From the NCBI RefSeq assembly GCF_030249855.1, contig NZ_JANURN010000002.1, positions 225,694 through 289,693 on the forward strand: a stretch of DNA of 64,000 nt, read 5' to 3'. Both the position numbers and the translations under genes were made by a program. The notes below the pieces were generated by a model, which worked only from the letters and a program-made list of their open reading frames with translations, was not told the origin of the DNA and made no database searches. This DNA comes from Helicobacter_B zhangjianzhongii (GTDB lineage Bacteria > Campylobacterota > Campylobacteria > Campylobacterales > Helicobacteraceae). Positions within the stretch are counted from its first letter, which is position 1. Every line of letters starts with the position of its first letter. Shown here one piece after another: positions 24,646 through 33,985 of this stretch.

Positions 24646-26091
24646 TTATCCGTGATAGTTTGGTGCTTCTTTGGTGATATCTACATCATGGACATGGGAT
24701 TCTCTAAGTCCAGCAGCAGTGATTTGCACAAACTCCGCCCTCTCCCACAGGCTTGGGATATTTGCCGCCCCTAGATAGCCCATAGAGCTACGCAGTCCCC
24801 CCACAAGCTGGTGCAAAACATCGCCGATTTTCCCACGATATGGCACACGCCCTTCAATGCCTTCAGGCACAAGCTTATCTTGCGCGGTGCCTTCTTGGAA
24901 GTAGCGATCAGAGCTTCCCTTACTCATAGCACCAATGCTCCCCATACCGCGGTAGCTTTTATACTGCCGCCCTTGGTAAAGCACCAAATCGCCGGGGCTC
25001 TCTTCTGTGCCAGCTAGCAGGCTACCTACCATCACGCTAGAAGCCCCCACGGCGATAGCTTTAGCCACATCGCCAGAATACTTAATCCCACCATCAGCGA
25101 TGATTGGCACGCCCATTTTCGCCCCCACTTCCGCACAGCCAGCGATCGCAGAGACTTGGGGCATACCCACGCCTGCGACAATCCTTGTCGTGCAGATACT
25201 GCCCGGACCAATGCCGACTTTCACCGCATCGGCTCCGGCTTTGATTAGGTCTTGCGTGGCAGCTGCGGTTACGACATTGCCCACGATCACATCAATTTCA
25301 TAGTTTGCTTTAATGGATTCTAGGGTGGCGATGATATTTTTAGAATGCCCGTGCGCAGAGTCAAGCACCAGCACATCAACCCCTGCTTCAATGAGAGCTT
25401 GCGCTCTATCAAGCTGCCCCGCGCCGATCGCCGCTCCCACACGCAAACGCCCTTGCGCGTCTTTGTTGGCATTGGGATATTCTATGCGCTTTTGAATATC
25501 TTTAATGGTGATGAGCCCTTGCAAGATATTGTTGCTATCGACTATGGGGAGCTTCTCTATCCTGTGTTTATGCATAATGGCTTTGGCTTCATCAAGGCTT
25601 ACGCCTACATTGGCGGTAACTAGGGGCATTTTTGTCATCACATCGCTGACTTTTTTGCTTAGATCATTTTCAAAGCGCACATCGCGATTGGTCAAAATCC
25701 CTATCAAAAGCCCCTTTTCATCAACCACAGGCACCCCGGAGATTTTGTAATTATCCGTGATGACTTTGGCATCAGCTAGCGAGCGATTTGCTTGGATAGA
25801 GATAGGGTTGGTGATGACACCGCTCTCGCTTTTTTTCACCTTATCAATTTGCTCTACTTGCAAGGCTTGGGGCATATTTTTATGGATAATGCCAATGCCC
25901 CCATAGCGCGCCATAGCAATGGCAGTCTTATACTCTGTAACTGTATCCATAGCCGCAGAGACAAAGGGGATATTAAGCGAGATATTGCGCGTGAGCTTGG
26001 AGCTTGTATCCACTTCTTTTGGCAGCACTTCAGAAAATGCTGGGATTAGCAAAATATCTTCAAAGGTTAGGGCTTTTTGCGCGAGTTTCAT
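24646..26091 (-). CDS. guaB: Inosine-5'-monophosphate dehydrogenase
   Basis: 481 residues, usual length. Oxidises IMP to XMP, the rate-limiting step to GMP. Catalytic Cys loop GIGPGSICTTRIVAGVG, the dinucleotide region VLDSAHGHS, flap KGSSDRYFQE, and a tandem CBS (Bateman) domain at about residues 95-205. AAAGGAG precedes the ATG. It lies 26 nt downstream of gatA in the same order as in H. pylori. Confidence 0.97.
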   Translation of the reverse strand: MKLAQKALTFEDILLIPAFSEVLPKEVDTSSKLTRNISLNIPFVSAAMDTVTEYKTAIAMARYGGIGIIHKNMPQALQVEQIDKVKKSESGVITNPISIQANRSLADAKVITDNYKISGVPVVDEKGLLIGILTNRDVRFENDLSKKVSDVMTKMPLVTANVGVSLDEAKAIMHKHRIEKLPIVDSNNILQGLITIKDIQKRIEYPNANKDAQGRLRVGAAIGAGQLDRAQALIEAGVDVLVLDSAHGHSKNIIATLESIKANYEIDVIVGNVVTAAATQDLIKAGADAVKVGIGPGSICTTRIVAGVGMPQVSAIAGCAEVGAKMGVPIIADGGIKYSGDVAKAIAVGASSVMVGSLLAGTEESPGDLVLYQGRQYKSYRGMGSIGAMSKGSSDRYFQEGTAQDKLVPEGIEGRVPYRGKIGDVLHQLVGGLRSSMGYLGAANIPSLWERAEFVQITAAGLRESHVHDVDITKEAPNYHG

Positions 26092-26117
26092 ATCATCTCC
26101 TTTGCTGTGGATTGGGC

Positions 26118-27458
26118 TTAGGCGAGCTGGGATTCTAGCCCATAAGCGCAGTCAAGCACGCTTTGCTCTTCAAAGGCTCTGCCTAGCAGCTGCATACCGA
26201 TAGGTAGCCCTTGAGACTCGCCTACAGGCAGGCTAATGGCAGGCAGTCCCGCTAGATTTACCCCAATGGTGTAAATATCGCTTAGATACATTTCAAGCGG
26301 ACTTTGTGATGCGCGGAATTTAGGCGCGATACTTGGAGACACAGGCGATAGGATAAGATCGGCTTGCTCAAAGATCTGGGCATATTGTTGCTTGATAAGG
26401 GAGCGCATTTTCTGGGCTTTTAGGTAGTAGGCATCATAGTAGCCGCTACTTAGCACAAAGCTCCCTAGTAGAATCCTATTTTTCACTTCCCTACCAAAGC
26501 CTTGTGAGCGTGTGTTGATGTATAAATCTTTGAGTCCGCTAGAATCTACGCGATTGCCATAGCGCACACCATCAAAGCGCGCGAGATTGCTGCTAGCTTC
26601 TGCGGTGCAGATGATATAGTAGGTAGAGATATGCAAGCTTGTATCAAGCATTGTGGCTGGGACTATGGTATGCCCGCTTTTTTCTAGGAGCTTGATCGTA
26701 TCTTCATACGCCTTAGCAATTGCCGGATCAGCATCTTTTAGGAAGTCATTTAGCACTGCTATGGTAAAGCATTTATCCCTATCAAGCTTGGAGAAGCTCT
26801 GTAATGGCGGGAGCTTGGCACTTGTAGAATCTAGCTCATCATAGCCACTAATGGCATCAAGCAAAATCGCGCAGTCTTCTACATTTTGTGTGATGGGTCC
26901 TATGCAATCAAGGCTTGAGCTATATGCCACTAGCCCATAGCGGCTCACGCGCCCATAAGTAGGCTTAAGCCCCACACAGCCGCAATACCCAGCAGGCTGG
27001 CGGATAGAGCCGCCTGTATCACTCCCAAGCGCGGCGATCGCATAGCCCCCAGCCACTGCTGCGGCACTGCCCCCAGAGCTGCCGCCGGGCACGCGCGTGG
27101 GGTCTTTTGGGTTTTTGGTGCGTCCATAGCAGCTAGATTCTGTCGTGCTGCCCATAGCAAACTCGTCCATATTCGCCCGCCCAAACGCGCTCATACCATT
27201 AGCACGCAAGCGCGTGATCGCCGTGGCGTTATATGGCGCGACATAGCCTTGTAGGATCTTGCTCGCACAAGTGATCTCCCAGCCTTTGACATTAATATTG
27301 TCTTTGATCAAAATTGGCACGCCGCTGTGATTATCGCTAGAAAAATCAATATAGGCATTAAGCTCGATAGCGGCTTGGGATTTTGCCTTGGCTTCTAGGC
27401 TGGACTTTAGAGCTTGCTGCTCTTCTTTAGGGAGAGATAGGGCTTGGGCTAGTGTCAT
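26118..27458 (-). CDS. gatA: Glutamyl-tRNA(Gln) amidotransferase subunit A
   Basis: 446 residues. Amidase subunit of GatCAB, which turns Glu-tRNA(Gln) and Asp-tRNA(Asn) into the amides; needed in Helicobacter. The Ser-cisSer-Lys triad regions are intact: PILIKDNIN (Lys), PGGSSGGSAAAVAGG and ALGSDTGGSIRQPA. gatB and gatC are not adjacent. Confidence 0.97.
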   Translation of the reverse strand: MTLAQALSLPKEEQQALKSSLEAKAKSQAAIELNAYIDFSSDNHSGVPILIKDNINVKGWEITCASKILQGYVAPYNATAITRLRANGMSAFGRANMDEFAMGSTTESSCYGRTKNPKDPTRVPGGSSGGSAAAVAGGYAIAALGSDTGGSIRQPAGYCGCVGLKPTYGRVSRYGLVAYSSSLDCIGPITQNVEDCAILLDAISGYDELDSTSAKLPPLQSFSKLDRDKCFTIAVLNDFLKDADPAIAKAYEDTIKLLEKSGHTIVPATMLDTSLHISTYYIICTAEASSNLARFDGVRYGNRVDSSGLKDLYINTRSQGFGREVKNRILLGSFVLSSGYYDAYYLKAQKMRSLIKQQYAQIFEQADLILSPVSPSIAPKFRASQSPLEMYLSDIYTIGVNLAGLPAISLPVGESQGLPIGMQLLGRAFEEQSVLDCAYGLESQLA

Positions 27459-27565
27459 AGGTATCCTTTGGATGGTCGTTGTATATGATAGATTGTTTTA
27501 GCTGGATTTTGTGCGGCATTATAGAAAAAAGTAGCTTATATATCGCTTGTTAATGTGCTTGCAGC

Positions 27566-29512
27566 CTAGAAGCTTAGGGCAAAGCGCAAGAACCATTCCT
27601 TGTCTTTTGTGCTGACAAATTTCTGCCTAAGCAAGCTCTCGCTCCACGGGTCATCTTCTCTCACTCCGCCGACACCATAAAGCCCATTATTTGGGTCGTA
27701 TTTAGTGTGGTCAAAATGCGCACCATTATAGCCATACCACCGCTCTTGCGCGATAGGGTAGTAGGAGATTTTATAGCCAAAATCTATGCGAGTAAAGCGT
27801 GAGAGATATATGCTTGCCCCAAAGCGCATAAACCCTCCACTACCCGCGGCAAAGAACGCATCAGCCCCATTGCTTGCCTTGCCTTTAGCAGCAGCTTGGT
27901 TGTGCCAAGTTTTGTTATTAGGATCGCCTTGGGAGAAGCGCGCGAACTCCGCCCCCCCACCGATAAACCCCCCCACCTTAAAATACGCAAGCCGTGATCC
28001 CCAGAATCCACTTTTAAGCCCAAATCCTAGCCACCGCTGCAAAATCGTATCTATGGGGATATTAAGCATTGCATCAACCCCTAGAGAGAAGCTCAAATAC
28101 CGCCCATCTTGCGGGGCGATGTCATTAGAATCTGGTGTGTCTTGGAAAGTGAAAGAGTCTTCGACTTTGGTGTTTGGTGTGTTTGGATTAGTGCTATTGC
28201 CTAGGATTAAGATCCCGCATTTTTGCTGCTTTTCTGCTTCGCTCCAAGTTTTGCTATTTTGTATGCAAAGATTATAGGCTTCTTGCAGATTATTGGTGCT
28301 TCTATCGCGCTTATCACTGCCTGCAATCTTACTCCCAAGCGAGCCGCTGCGGCTTGCCACCTCGCCAAAGAGTCTAATGCCCACAATGTGAAACTTGTCA
28401 AAAAAGTATTCCGCGCCAAGCTCTAGGCTAGAGCCTGCATTAAGCTGCCCAGAATACTCCGCGCTTGTGGTATCGCCGCTGCATTTTTGATTAGGGCAGG
28501 TGGCGACTTCCTTGCTCATACTTTGGGTGTTGTGCGTGTGGATAGAGCTTGAAGAAGTAAGCCCAAAGCCAATGTAGGGGTGCAAAATATCGCCAAACAC
28601 CCACGCGCTAGGACTAGGCTTGTAGAAAAAGCTAGAATCCTGCGCACCAAACTTGCCTAGCGCATTATCGCTAATAGGCGGTGGGGTGTCTATTAGTGTG
28701 GTAGCGGGATTAGCGGGAGGATTGGCAGGCTTTGGGGCAGGTGTGGAGATGGGCGTGGTGGTGTGTGTGGGATTGTTTTGCAAAATCGTGCGTTTTGGCT
28801 CTTTGGATTCTGGTGCGGCGTGTAGGGGTGCAAAGGCTGCTAGTAGGTATAGGGCAAAGTATATTGCAGTCGTTTTGCTTGTTGGGGGCGTTGGCTTTTT
28901 GCGAAAAAGCGGGGAGTTTGCCTTTTGTTTGTGCGATAGCCCACTAGGCTTATCTCCGCACAAAAGGCTGCACAACCCCGCTTTTTCACTAAAAATCCTG
29001 CCGCCTGCGGCTTGGTTTGTTGGGGGCGTTGGCTTTTTGCTAGAGGATTCGGCTTTACTAAAGAAACCTGCTTCGGCTGCGCCTTGCACCGCTTCGCTTG
29101 TTTTCTCATCGCAAATCCTAGAATCCACTTTTTTACTTGCGGTGCTTTTTTCTGTCATTGCGAGACACTGCGTAGCAGTGGCGTGGCAAAGCGTAGCTTC
29201 TTTAGAAAACAAGGGATACCGCTCGGCGTTAGCCGATGTTTCTTTAGAATCCATATTTTTTGCGGTAGCAAAAATGGCGTTTGTATAAAAAATCCTAGAA
29301 TCCACTTTTTGTAATTTCTGTATTTTTTGCGTTTTTTCGGCGTTGTATAAAAAAGTGGATTCTAGGGCTTGTGTCTTTGTTTGTATGGATTGCCACGCTT
29401 TGCTTCGCAAAGCTCGCAATGACGATAAAAAAGCTTTATTACTAGAATCCACTTTTGAGATTTTTGCGACTTTTGTATTGTCGTTGCTAGGATTCTCGTT
29501 TTGCCACCGCAT
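27566..29512 (-). CDS. Outer-membrane beta-barrel protein with ~215-residue repeat-derived N-terminus
   Basis: About 648 residues if it starts at the ATG at 29512, which overlaps the dus stop (TAATG). The barrel is real: HPYIGFGLTSSSS, FDKFHIVGIRLFGEVAS, FMRFGASIYLSRFTRIDFGY, ending EWFLRFALSF with terminal Phe. A typical signal peptide (AIYFALYLLAAFAPLHAAPE) is present but begins ~215 residues in, preceded only by translated repeats (SLRALRSKAWQSI, KVDSR, GGRIFSEKAGLCSLL). No ATG, GTG or TTG with a ribosome site lies directly before it. Either the ORF uses an unmarked start or the repeats have separated start from signal peptide. Confidence 0.65.
   Translation of the reverse strand: MRWQNENPSNDNTKVAKISKVDSSNKAFLSSLRALRSKAWQSIQTKTQALESTFLYNAEKTQKIQKLQKVDSRIFYTNAIFATAKNMDSKETSANAERYPLFSKEATLCHATATQCLAMTEKSTASKKVDSRICDEKTSEAVQGAAEAGFFSKAESSSKKPTPPTNQAAGGRIFSEKAGLCSLLCGDKPSGLSHKQKANSPLFRKKPTPPTSKTTAIYFALYLLAAFAPLHAAPESKEPKRTILQNNPTHTTTPISTPAPKPANPPANPATTLIDTPPPISDNALGKFGAQDSSFFYKPSPSAWVFGDILHPYIGFGLTSSSSIHTHNTQSMSKEVATCPNQKCSGDTTSAEYSGQLNAGSSLELGAEYFFDKFHIVGIRLFGEVASRSGSLGSKIAGSDKRDRSTNNLQEAYNLCIQNSKTWSEAEKQQKCGILILGNSTNPNTPNTKVEDSFTFQDTPDSNDIAPQDGRYLSFSLGVDAMLNIPIDTILQRWLGFGLKSGFWGSRLAYFKVGGFIGGGAEFARFSQGDPNNKTWHNQAAAKGKASNGADAFFAAGSGGFMRFGASIYLSRFTRIDFGYKISYYPIAQERWYGYNGAHFDHTKYDPNNGLYGVGGVREDDPWSESLLRQKFVSTKDKEWFLRFALSF
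28865..29470. repeat. Dispersed-repeat block between dus and the outer-membrane protein signal peptide
   Basis: About 600 bp made of repeat modules. They include the long-arm element at ~28905-29000 (GCGAAAAAGCGGGGAGTTTG...CAACCCCGCTTTTTCACT), GCCTGCGGC hairpins, GTCATTGCGAG modules at ~29153-29192 and ~29385-29425, and AAAAGTGGATTCTAG copies. It stays open in the outer-membrane protein frame. Confidence 0.85.
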
Positions 29513-30531
29513 TACACGCTTCTTTTGTTGAAATGCACAAGCTCCGCGCTTCCCCACTCTAGCGCACTTGTCGCAAAAAACTCTTCAATACTCTGTCGCA
29601 TTTCTATGGGGCTTGTGATGGTATTTACCACATTGCGGAAAGCACTTGCGCCCTCGTGTCCCTTGGCATAGGCGTGGAGATTTTTTCTAAACATCACCAC
29701 ACCCCTATCGCCGTAGAACTCCACCATCGCATCAAAATGCTCTAGCACTAAGTCCTTTTTCACCATTGCAGGAAGCGCGGTGGTGTTATGGCGGATCTGC
29801 CAGAAGATCCACGGGCTAGTGAGCGCGGCTCGCCCTATCATCACGCCATTTGCGCCTGTTTCTTGCAGGACAGATTGCGCCTTTGCCACAGAGTCGATCT
29901 CGCCATTGGCGATGAGTGGGTGGCGCAAGATCTTTTTCATCTGGGCTATGGCTTGGTAGTCGATTTTCTCCTTTTTGTAGCCATCTTTGCGCGTCCTGCC
30001 ATGCACTACGACAAAATCTATAGGCGCATCATTAAGCGCGTGAGCGATTTCAGTGGGGATCTTCTCATCAAAGCCTAGCCGCACTTTGACACTTGTATAA
30101 GGTGTCTTGCTCTGCTCTTTAATGAGTTTGAGCAGCTCTACAAGCTTAGGCAGATCCTGCAAAAGTCCGCTGCCATTGCCGTGATTAGCGACTTTGGGAG
30201 CTGGGCAGCCGCAGTTAAAATCCACAATATCAATGCCCTCTTGGGTGTTTAGCACGGCTATGGCTTTTTGGATAATCTCTTGCTTTGAGCCGGCAATTTG
30301 CACGCTATAAGGTGTCTCTAGGGGGGATTTTTGGAGCATTTTGAGCGTTTTAGCACTAGAGAATGCAAGCGCGTGGGAGCTTATCATCTCACTCACTGTA
30401 ATATCTACGCCAAAGCGTTTGACCACCGAGCGAAAGGGCAGATCCGTATAGCCAGCAAGCGGGGCTAGAAAGAGCTTAGTGCTAGTAAAATCTAAGAGTG
30501 GTTTAGAATAGAAGCGCACATTTTTCTCCAT
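29512..30531 (-). CDS. dus: tRNA-dihydrouridine synthase
   Basis: 339 residues. FMN enzyme reducing uridines in tRNA D-loops. TIM-barrel start APLAGYTDLPFRSVVKRFG, catalytic Cys in VDFNCGCPAPKV, DFVVVHGRTRKDGYKK, LIANGEIDS and GANGVMIGRAAL are all present. Reads most like the DusB branch. The stop overlaps the possible ATG of the following barrel gene. Confidence 0.93.
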   Translation of the reverse strand: MEKNVRFYSKPLLDFTSTKLFLAPLAGYTDLPFRSVVKRFGVDITVSEMISSHALAFSSAKTLKMLQKSPLETPYSVQIAGSKQEIIQKAIAVLNTQEGIDIVDFNCGCPAPKVANHGNGSGLLQDLPKLVELLKLIKEQSKTPYTSVKVRLGFDEKIPTEIAHALNDAPIDFVVVHGRTRKDGYKKEKIDYQAIAQMKKILRHPLIANGEIDSVAKAQSVLQETGANGVMIGRAALTSPWIFWQIRHNTTALPAMVKKDLVLEHFDAMVEFYGDRGVVMFRKNLHAYAKGHEGASAFRNVVNTITSPIEMRQSIEEFFATSALEWGSAELVHFNKRSV

Positions 30532-30588
30532 TGCTACTGCTATATTTGAATTGCTTTGGGGGAAATGGGATTATAGCATAAGCTATAT

Positions 30589-31758
30589 TTATGGCTTCTT
30601 GCATAGTAGGCGCGCTTGTTTCTGGCGTTTGTGTAGCACAATAATGCTCGCTACAAAGCACAGCCCAAATAGCCCAAATAGCGCGAAAAAATGTGGAGCC
30701 ACACTCGCAAAGCTCGCGCCCATTTGATTTAGGCTGATAAATCCTCTAACGCCGTGATAGGCGGGGATCATAACGCTTAGATCTTGCAAAAATTGCGGTA
30801 GTAGCTCACTGGGCCAAATAAAGCCCAAAATAAACACCAAAGGCATAGAGGAGACAAAGATCACTTGCGTAGGCAAGCTCTCATCTTCTAAGCTAACCCC
30901 CAAAAGCACGCCGCTAGCCACACAGCTTGCGATAAATATAATCGCAAAGCACCAAAAATCACTCAAGCTTGCGATATGACTCACCCCAAAAAGTGGGAAA
31001 AGCACCCCAAAATACAAACCAAACAGCACGCAATAAATCCCTGTGAAAGCTAGGATTCTAGCACTTACGATCTTCCACGCACTAGCGTAGTTGCTATAAT
31101 GCTGCAAGGCTTGGTAGTCTTTTTTAGCAGTTGCGCGGATGCGGATTCTGTTTTGATACGCGCTTAGGATACCGCTGCCTGCTATGGCAGTTTGGTGCAG
31201 GATAAAGACTAGCACCGCGGCTAGGGCGTAGTTGGTATAGCCTAGGCTTGGATTGTATAAAGGGATAGCCTGCAAGCTCACAAGCTCTGTATCAAGCAAA
31301 TTTGGGTCGCGAGCTTTTCTTAGCTCATCGCTTAGCTCATCGATTGCCTTATGCACGCCCTCTGCGATCGCCCCATACACGAGGAAGTAAGAGGCATTGC
31401 CCATATAGGATACGACACTGCCAATGCCCTTTTTCGCGTTTGCTTCAAAGCCTTTAGGGATATAGAGCGCGCCATCAGCTTCAAAGCTCTCAATCAACCA
31501 CTTAGCTTCATCAATGGAGCTAACCTCACGCACTAGCGCGATTTCTCTTGTGCTGCTAACAAGAAAAATCAGCCGCTTTGATAGCGCGCTAGAATCTTCA
31601 TCAATGATGACAAGTCGCTGCTTGCGGACAATATCATTCATATAAGGCATAGGATAGAGCAGTCCATACACAAGCGAGCCGATGATCACGACCATTACGA
31701 CAAGTTTATTGCTAAAAATGGCTTTATACTCTTCTAGCACAAGGGACAAAAAGCTCAT
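30589..31758 (-). CDS. ABC-2 type permease (efflux)
   Basis: 389 residues. One N-terminal helix (NKLVVMVVIIGSLVYGLLY), a large periplasmic domain (~35-180) and five C-terminal helices including the ABC-2 stretch SSMPLVFILGFIWPSELLP. It overlaps the preceding permease by 4 bp. With that gene and HlyD it matches the H. pylori two-permease plus HlyD export module. No ATP-binding subunit lies here. Confidence 0.85.
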   Translation of the reverse strand: MSFLSLVLEEYKAIFSNKLVVMVVIIGSLVYGLLYPMPYMNDIVRKQRLVIIDEDSSALSKRLIFLVSSTREIALVREVSSIDEAKWLIESFEADGALYIPKGFEANAKKGIGSVVSYMGNASYFLVYGAIAEGVHKAIDELSDELRKARDPNLLDTELVSLQAIPLYNPSLGYTNYALAAVLVFILHQTAIAGSGILSAYQNRIRIRATAKKDYQALQHYSNYASAWKIVSARILAFTGIYCVLFGLYFGVLFPLFGVSHIASLSDFWCFAIIFIASCVASGVLLGVSLEDESLPTQVIFVSSMPLVFILGFIWPSELLPQFLQDLSVMIPAYHGVRGFISLNQMGASFASVAPHFFALFGLFGLCFVASIIVLHKRQKQARLLCKKP

Positions 31759-32924
31759 AGCGCACTCCGTTTGCCAAAAGGTTTTGACAGAGATTTTGAC
31801 AGAGATTTAATGATAGGATTACTGCTAAAAAGTCGCAGATGATAGATCATAACCCCAAGGGCTAAAAAGAGCAAAAACCACAGCATCTCCCCTATAATCC
31901 CAAGCCCAAAGCCCACGCTCCCGTCGTAGTTTGCTTGCTGGATATATAGCTCCATATAGTAGGATATGGGCAGAAATTTACTCCAAAAAAGCGCGAAAAA
32001 ATTCATCGAAGCTTGCGGGTAAGTAACCCCGGCAAAAGCCAGAGAAGGCGCAGTATAGATAGCCACAAAGCCAATAGCCTTTTTCATATCAAGCAAGATA
32101 GATTGCACAAAGACTACCACAGCATTCACACACGCTACAAGCAGTAGCGTCCCTGCCACAAGTAGCAAAAAGCTCCCCCTAAGCTCATAGCCTAAGTTTT
32201 GCAAGAGCGTTAGCATACATACCCCCCAGAATCCAAACACAAGCGTATTAAACCCATAGCGCATAAACACGCTAGATACACTTGTGGGGCGATTTTTGAG
32301 TAGGTGGATCATCGCTAGCGCACTTAGGATTTGTAGCATACAGGGCAGCAAGAGTGTAAGCATAAATTGCGCGTAGTTGTTGCTGGCGTTATACAGGGGG
32401 ATAATTTGTGAAAAAATCGGCATAGACTTGCTAATGGCAAGTTGTAGATTCTCATCTTTAATCAAGTTTTTCGCACTCCATTGCTTGGCATTGAGCGTGC
32501 CTACTACTTGTGTGAGCGCAGTGGCGATAGATTTGCCTATAAGCACAAATTGCGCATTGTAGTAGAGTGTGATTTGTGCATTGATAGAGCGTTTGAGATT
32601 GGACTCATAGGAGTGTGGGATCACCACAAGGGCATAGATCGCGCTTGTGGCTAAATCTTGCTTGGCTGCTTCTATACTTGGGTAGATGTGCCTTATATGC
32701 ACTGCCGCAGAAGAATCAATCATAAAAAGAGCTTCCTTGCTAGAAGAGCTTTTGTCAAAATCCACTGCCCCTATGGCGAGATCTCTTGGTAGCGATGCCA
32801 TAAACACCGCATAGATAAACCACGCCAAAAGTAGCGGCAACACCACATAAATAAGCAAAAGCACAATATGGCGCGAGAGATAGAGCCAAAATTGCCGCAA
32901 TTTTTTGAAGAAATATGCTTGCAT
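31755..32924 (-). CDS. ABC-2 type permease (efflux), paralogue
   Basis: 389 residues, same topology as the downstream gene: N-terminal helix HIVLLLIYVVLPLLLAWFIY, periplasmic domain, then C-terminal helices with IYTAPSLAFAGVTYPQASM. Probably forms a heterodimer with it. Starts 11 nt after the hlyD-like stop. Substrate unknown. Confidence 0.85.
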   Translation of the reverse strand: MQAYFFKKLRQFWLYLSRHIVLLLIYVVLPLLLAWFIYAVFMASLPRDLAIGAVDFDKSSSSKEALFMIDSSAAVHIRHIYPSIEAAKQDLATSAIYALVVIPHSYESNLKRSINAQITLYYNAQFVLIGKSIATALTQVVGTLNAKQWSAKNLIKDENLQLAISKSMPIFSQIIPLYNASNNYAQFMLTLLLPCMLQILSALAMIHLLKNRPTSVSSVFMRYGFNTLVFGFWGVCMLTLLQNLGYELRGSFLLLVAGTLLLVACVNAVVVFVQSILLDMKKAIGFVAIYTAPSLAFAGVTYPQASMNFFALFWSKFLPISYYMELYIQQANYDGSVGFGLGIIGEMLWFLLFLALGVMIYHLRLFSSNPIIKSLSKSLSKPFGKRSAL

Positions 32925-32935
32925 AAAAGTGGATT

Positions 32936-33922
32936 CTAGTTGGGCTCTAGGCGCACAATCGCGCTATATCCTATGCGAAACTCCCCGATATGCTCTAGCG
33001 GCTGTGCTTCTATCTCAAAGCTGCGCAAATCATAGCCCTTAGAGCTAGAGGTCGCCCTCCAAGTGGCAAAGTCGCCCAATGCCGCTACATAGCGCACCTT
33101 AAAGCGCACATCTTTTTGCAGGGCTGGGACAAACGCGCTAAATTCACTCCCTACACTAAAGCGCGGAAGATACTCTTCTGTAACGCTAAGATTAAGCCAC
33201 GCTTGTGTGTTATCCACAAGCATAACCACAGGAAACCCTGTGGGACTTAGCTCACCCTCGCTTAAGAGAATATTGCTTACTTCTGCGGTGGCTGGGGCAT
33301 AGGCTTGCATATCGTGGATATAGGCTTGCACTTCATCAAGCTGCCCTGCTGCGGCAAGCTCCTTTTGCTTGGCGGCGACTTTTGTCTCGTGGCTCGCGCC
33401 ATCTAGGGCGATTTTATACTGCTGCAAGGCGGTGTTTTCGGCGTATTTGGCGTTTTGGTAGGCTGTGTAGGCTTCATCGCGTCTTTGCAAGCTTACTACG
33501 CCGTTTTTGTATAGATCTTGTATGCGTGTGTAGGTCTTTTCTGTAAGCTCGCGCATAGCCTTGGCACTATTATACATATCCTTTGCGGAGATGATTGTCT
33601 CTACTCTAGCTCCTTTGTTAGTCTCTTGGGATAGGGCTTTAGCAGCCTCATAGCCTGCTTTTGCTTGCTCTAGCTTTGCTTGCACCTCTGGGGAGTCGAT
33701 AGTGAAGATCAAATCCCCCTTTTGCACCTTATCGCCCTTTTTGACCAAAATCGACCCCACACGCCCAGCAAGCTTAGAGCTTACGCTATATTGCTTGGCT
33801 TGGATTTGCCCTTGGATAAGCTGTGGCTTAGGCTGATAGGCTTTGTAGAAGCTTACAGCAAGCCAAATTAGGAGAAGAAGAGAGAGGGCGGCGATGAAGC
33901 TGATTTCGACATATTTTTTCAT
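32936..33922 (-). CDS. HlyD/EmrA-family membrane fusion protein
   Basis: 328 residues. N-terminal anchor (FIAALSLLLLIWLAVSFYKA), lipoyl half-motifs (KLAGRVGSILVKKGDKVQKG and AYAPATAEVSNILLSEGE), a ~120-residue alpha-hairpin between them, and a beta-barrel domain. Bridges the permeases to an outer-membrane channel. No tolC-like gene is next to it; two small barrel proteins precede it instead. Confidence 0.9.
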   Translation of the reverse strand: MKKYVEISFIAALSLLLLIWLAVSFYKAYQPKPQLIQGQIQAKQYSVSSKLAGRVGSILVKKGDKVQKGDLIFTIDSPEVQAKLEQAKAGYEAAKALSQETNKGARVETIISAKDMYNSAKAMRELTEKTYTRIQDLYKNGVVSLQRRDEAYTAYQNAKYAENTALQQYKIALDGASHETKVAAKQKELAAAGQLDEVQAYIHDMQAYAPATAEVSNILLSEGELSPTGFPVVMLVDNTQAWLNLSVTEEYLPRFSVGSEFSAFVPALQKDVRFKVRYVAALGDFATWRATSSSKGYDLRSFEIEAQPLEHIGEFRIGYSAIVRLEPN

Positions 33923-33985
33923 TCATTCTCCTTAAATAAATTTAGCTTTGGGCAAGCAGTGTGCGCAAAATTTGTAAAAGGCACG

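Noticed and set aside
28653..29288. 211-codon plus-strand ORF opposite the outer-membrane protein
   Set aside because: Antisense to the barrel protein linker and repeats; composition and lack of start signals argue against a gene.
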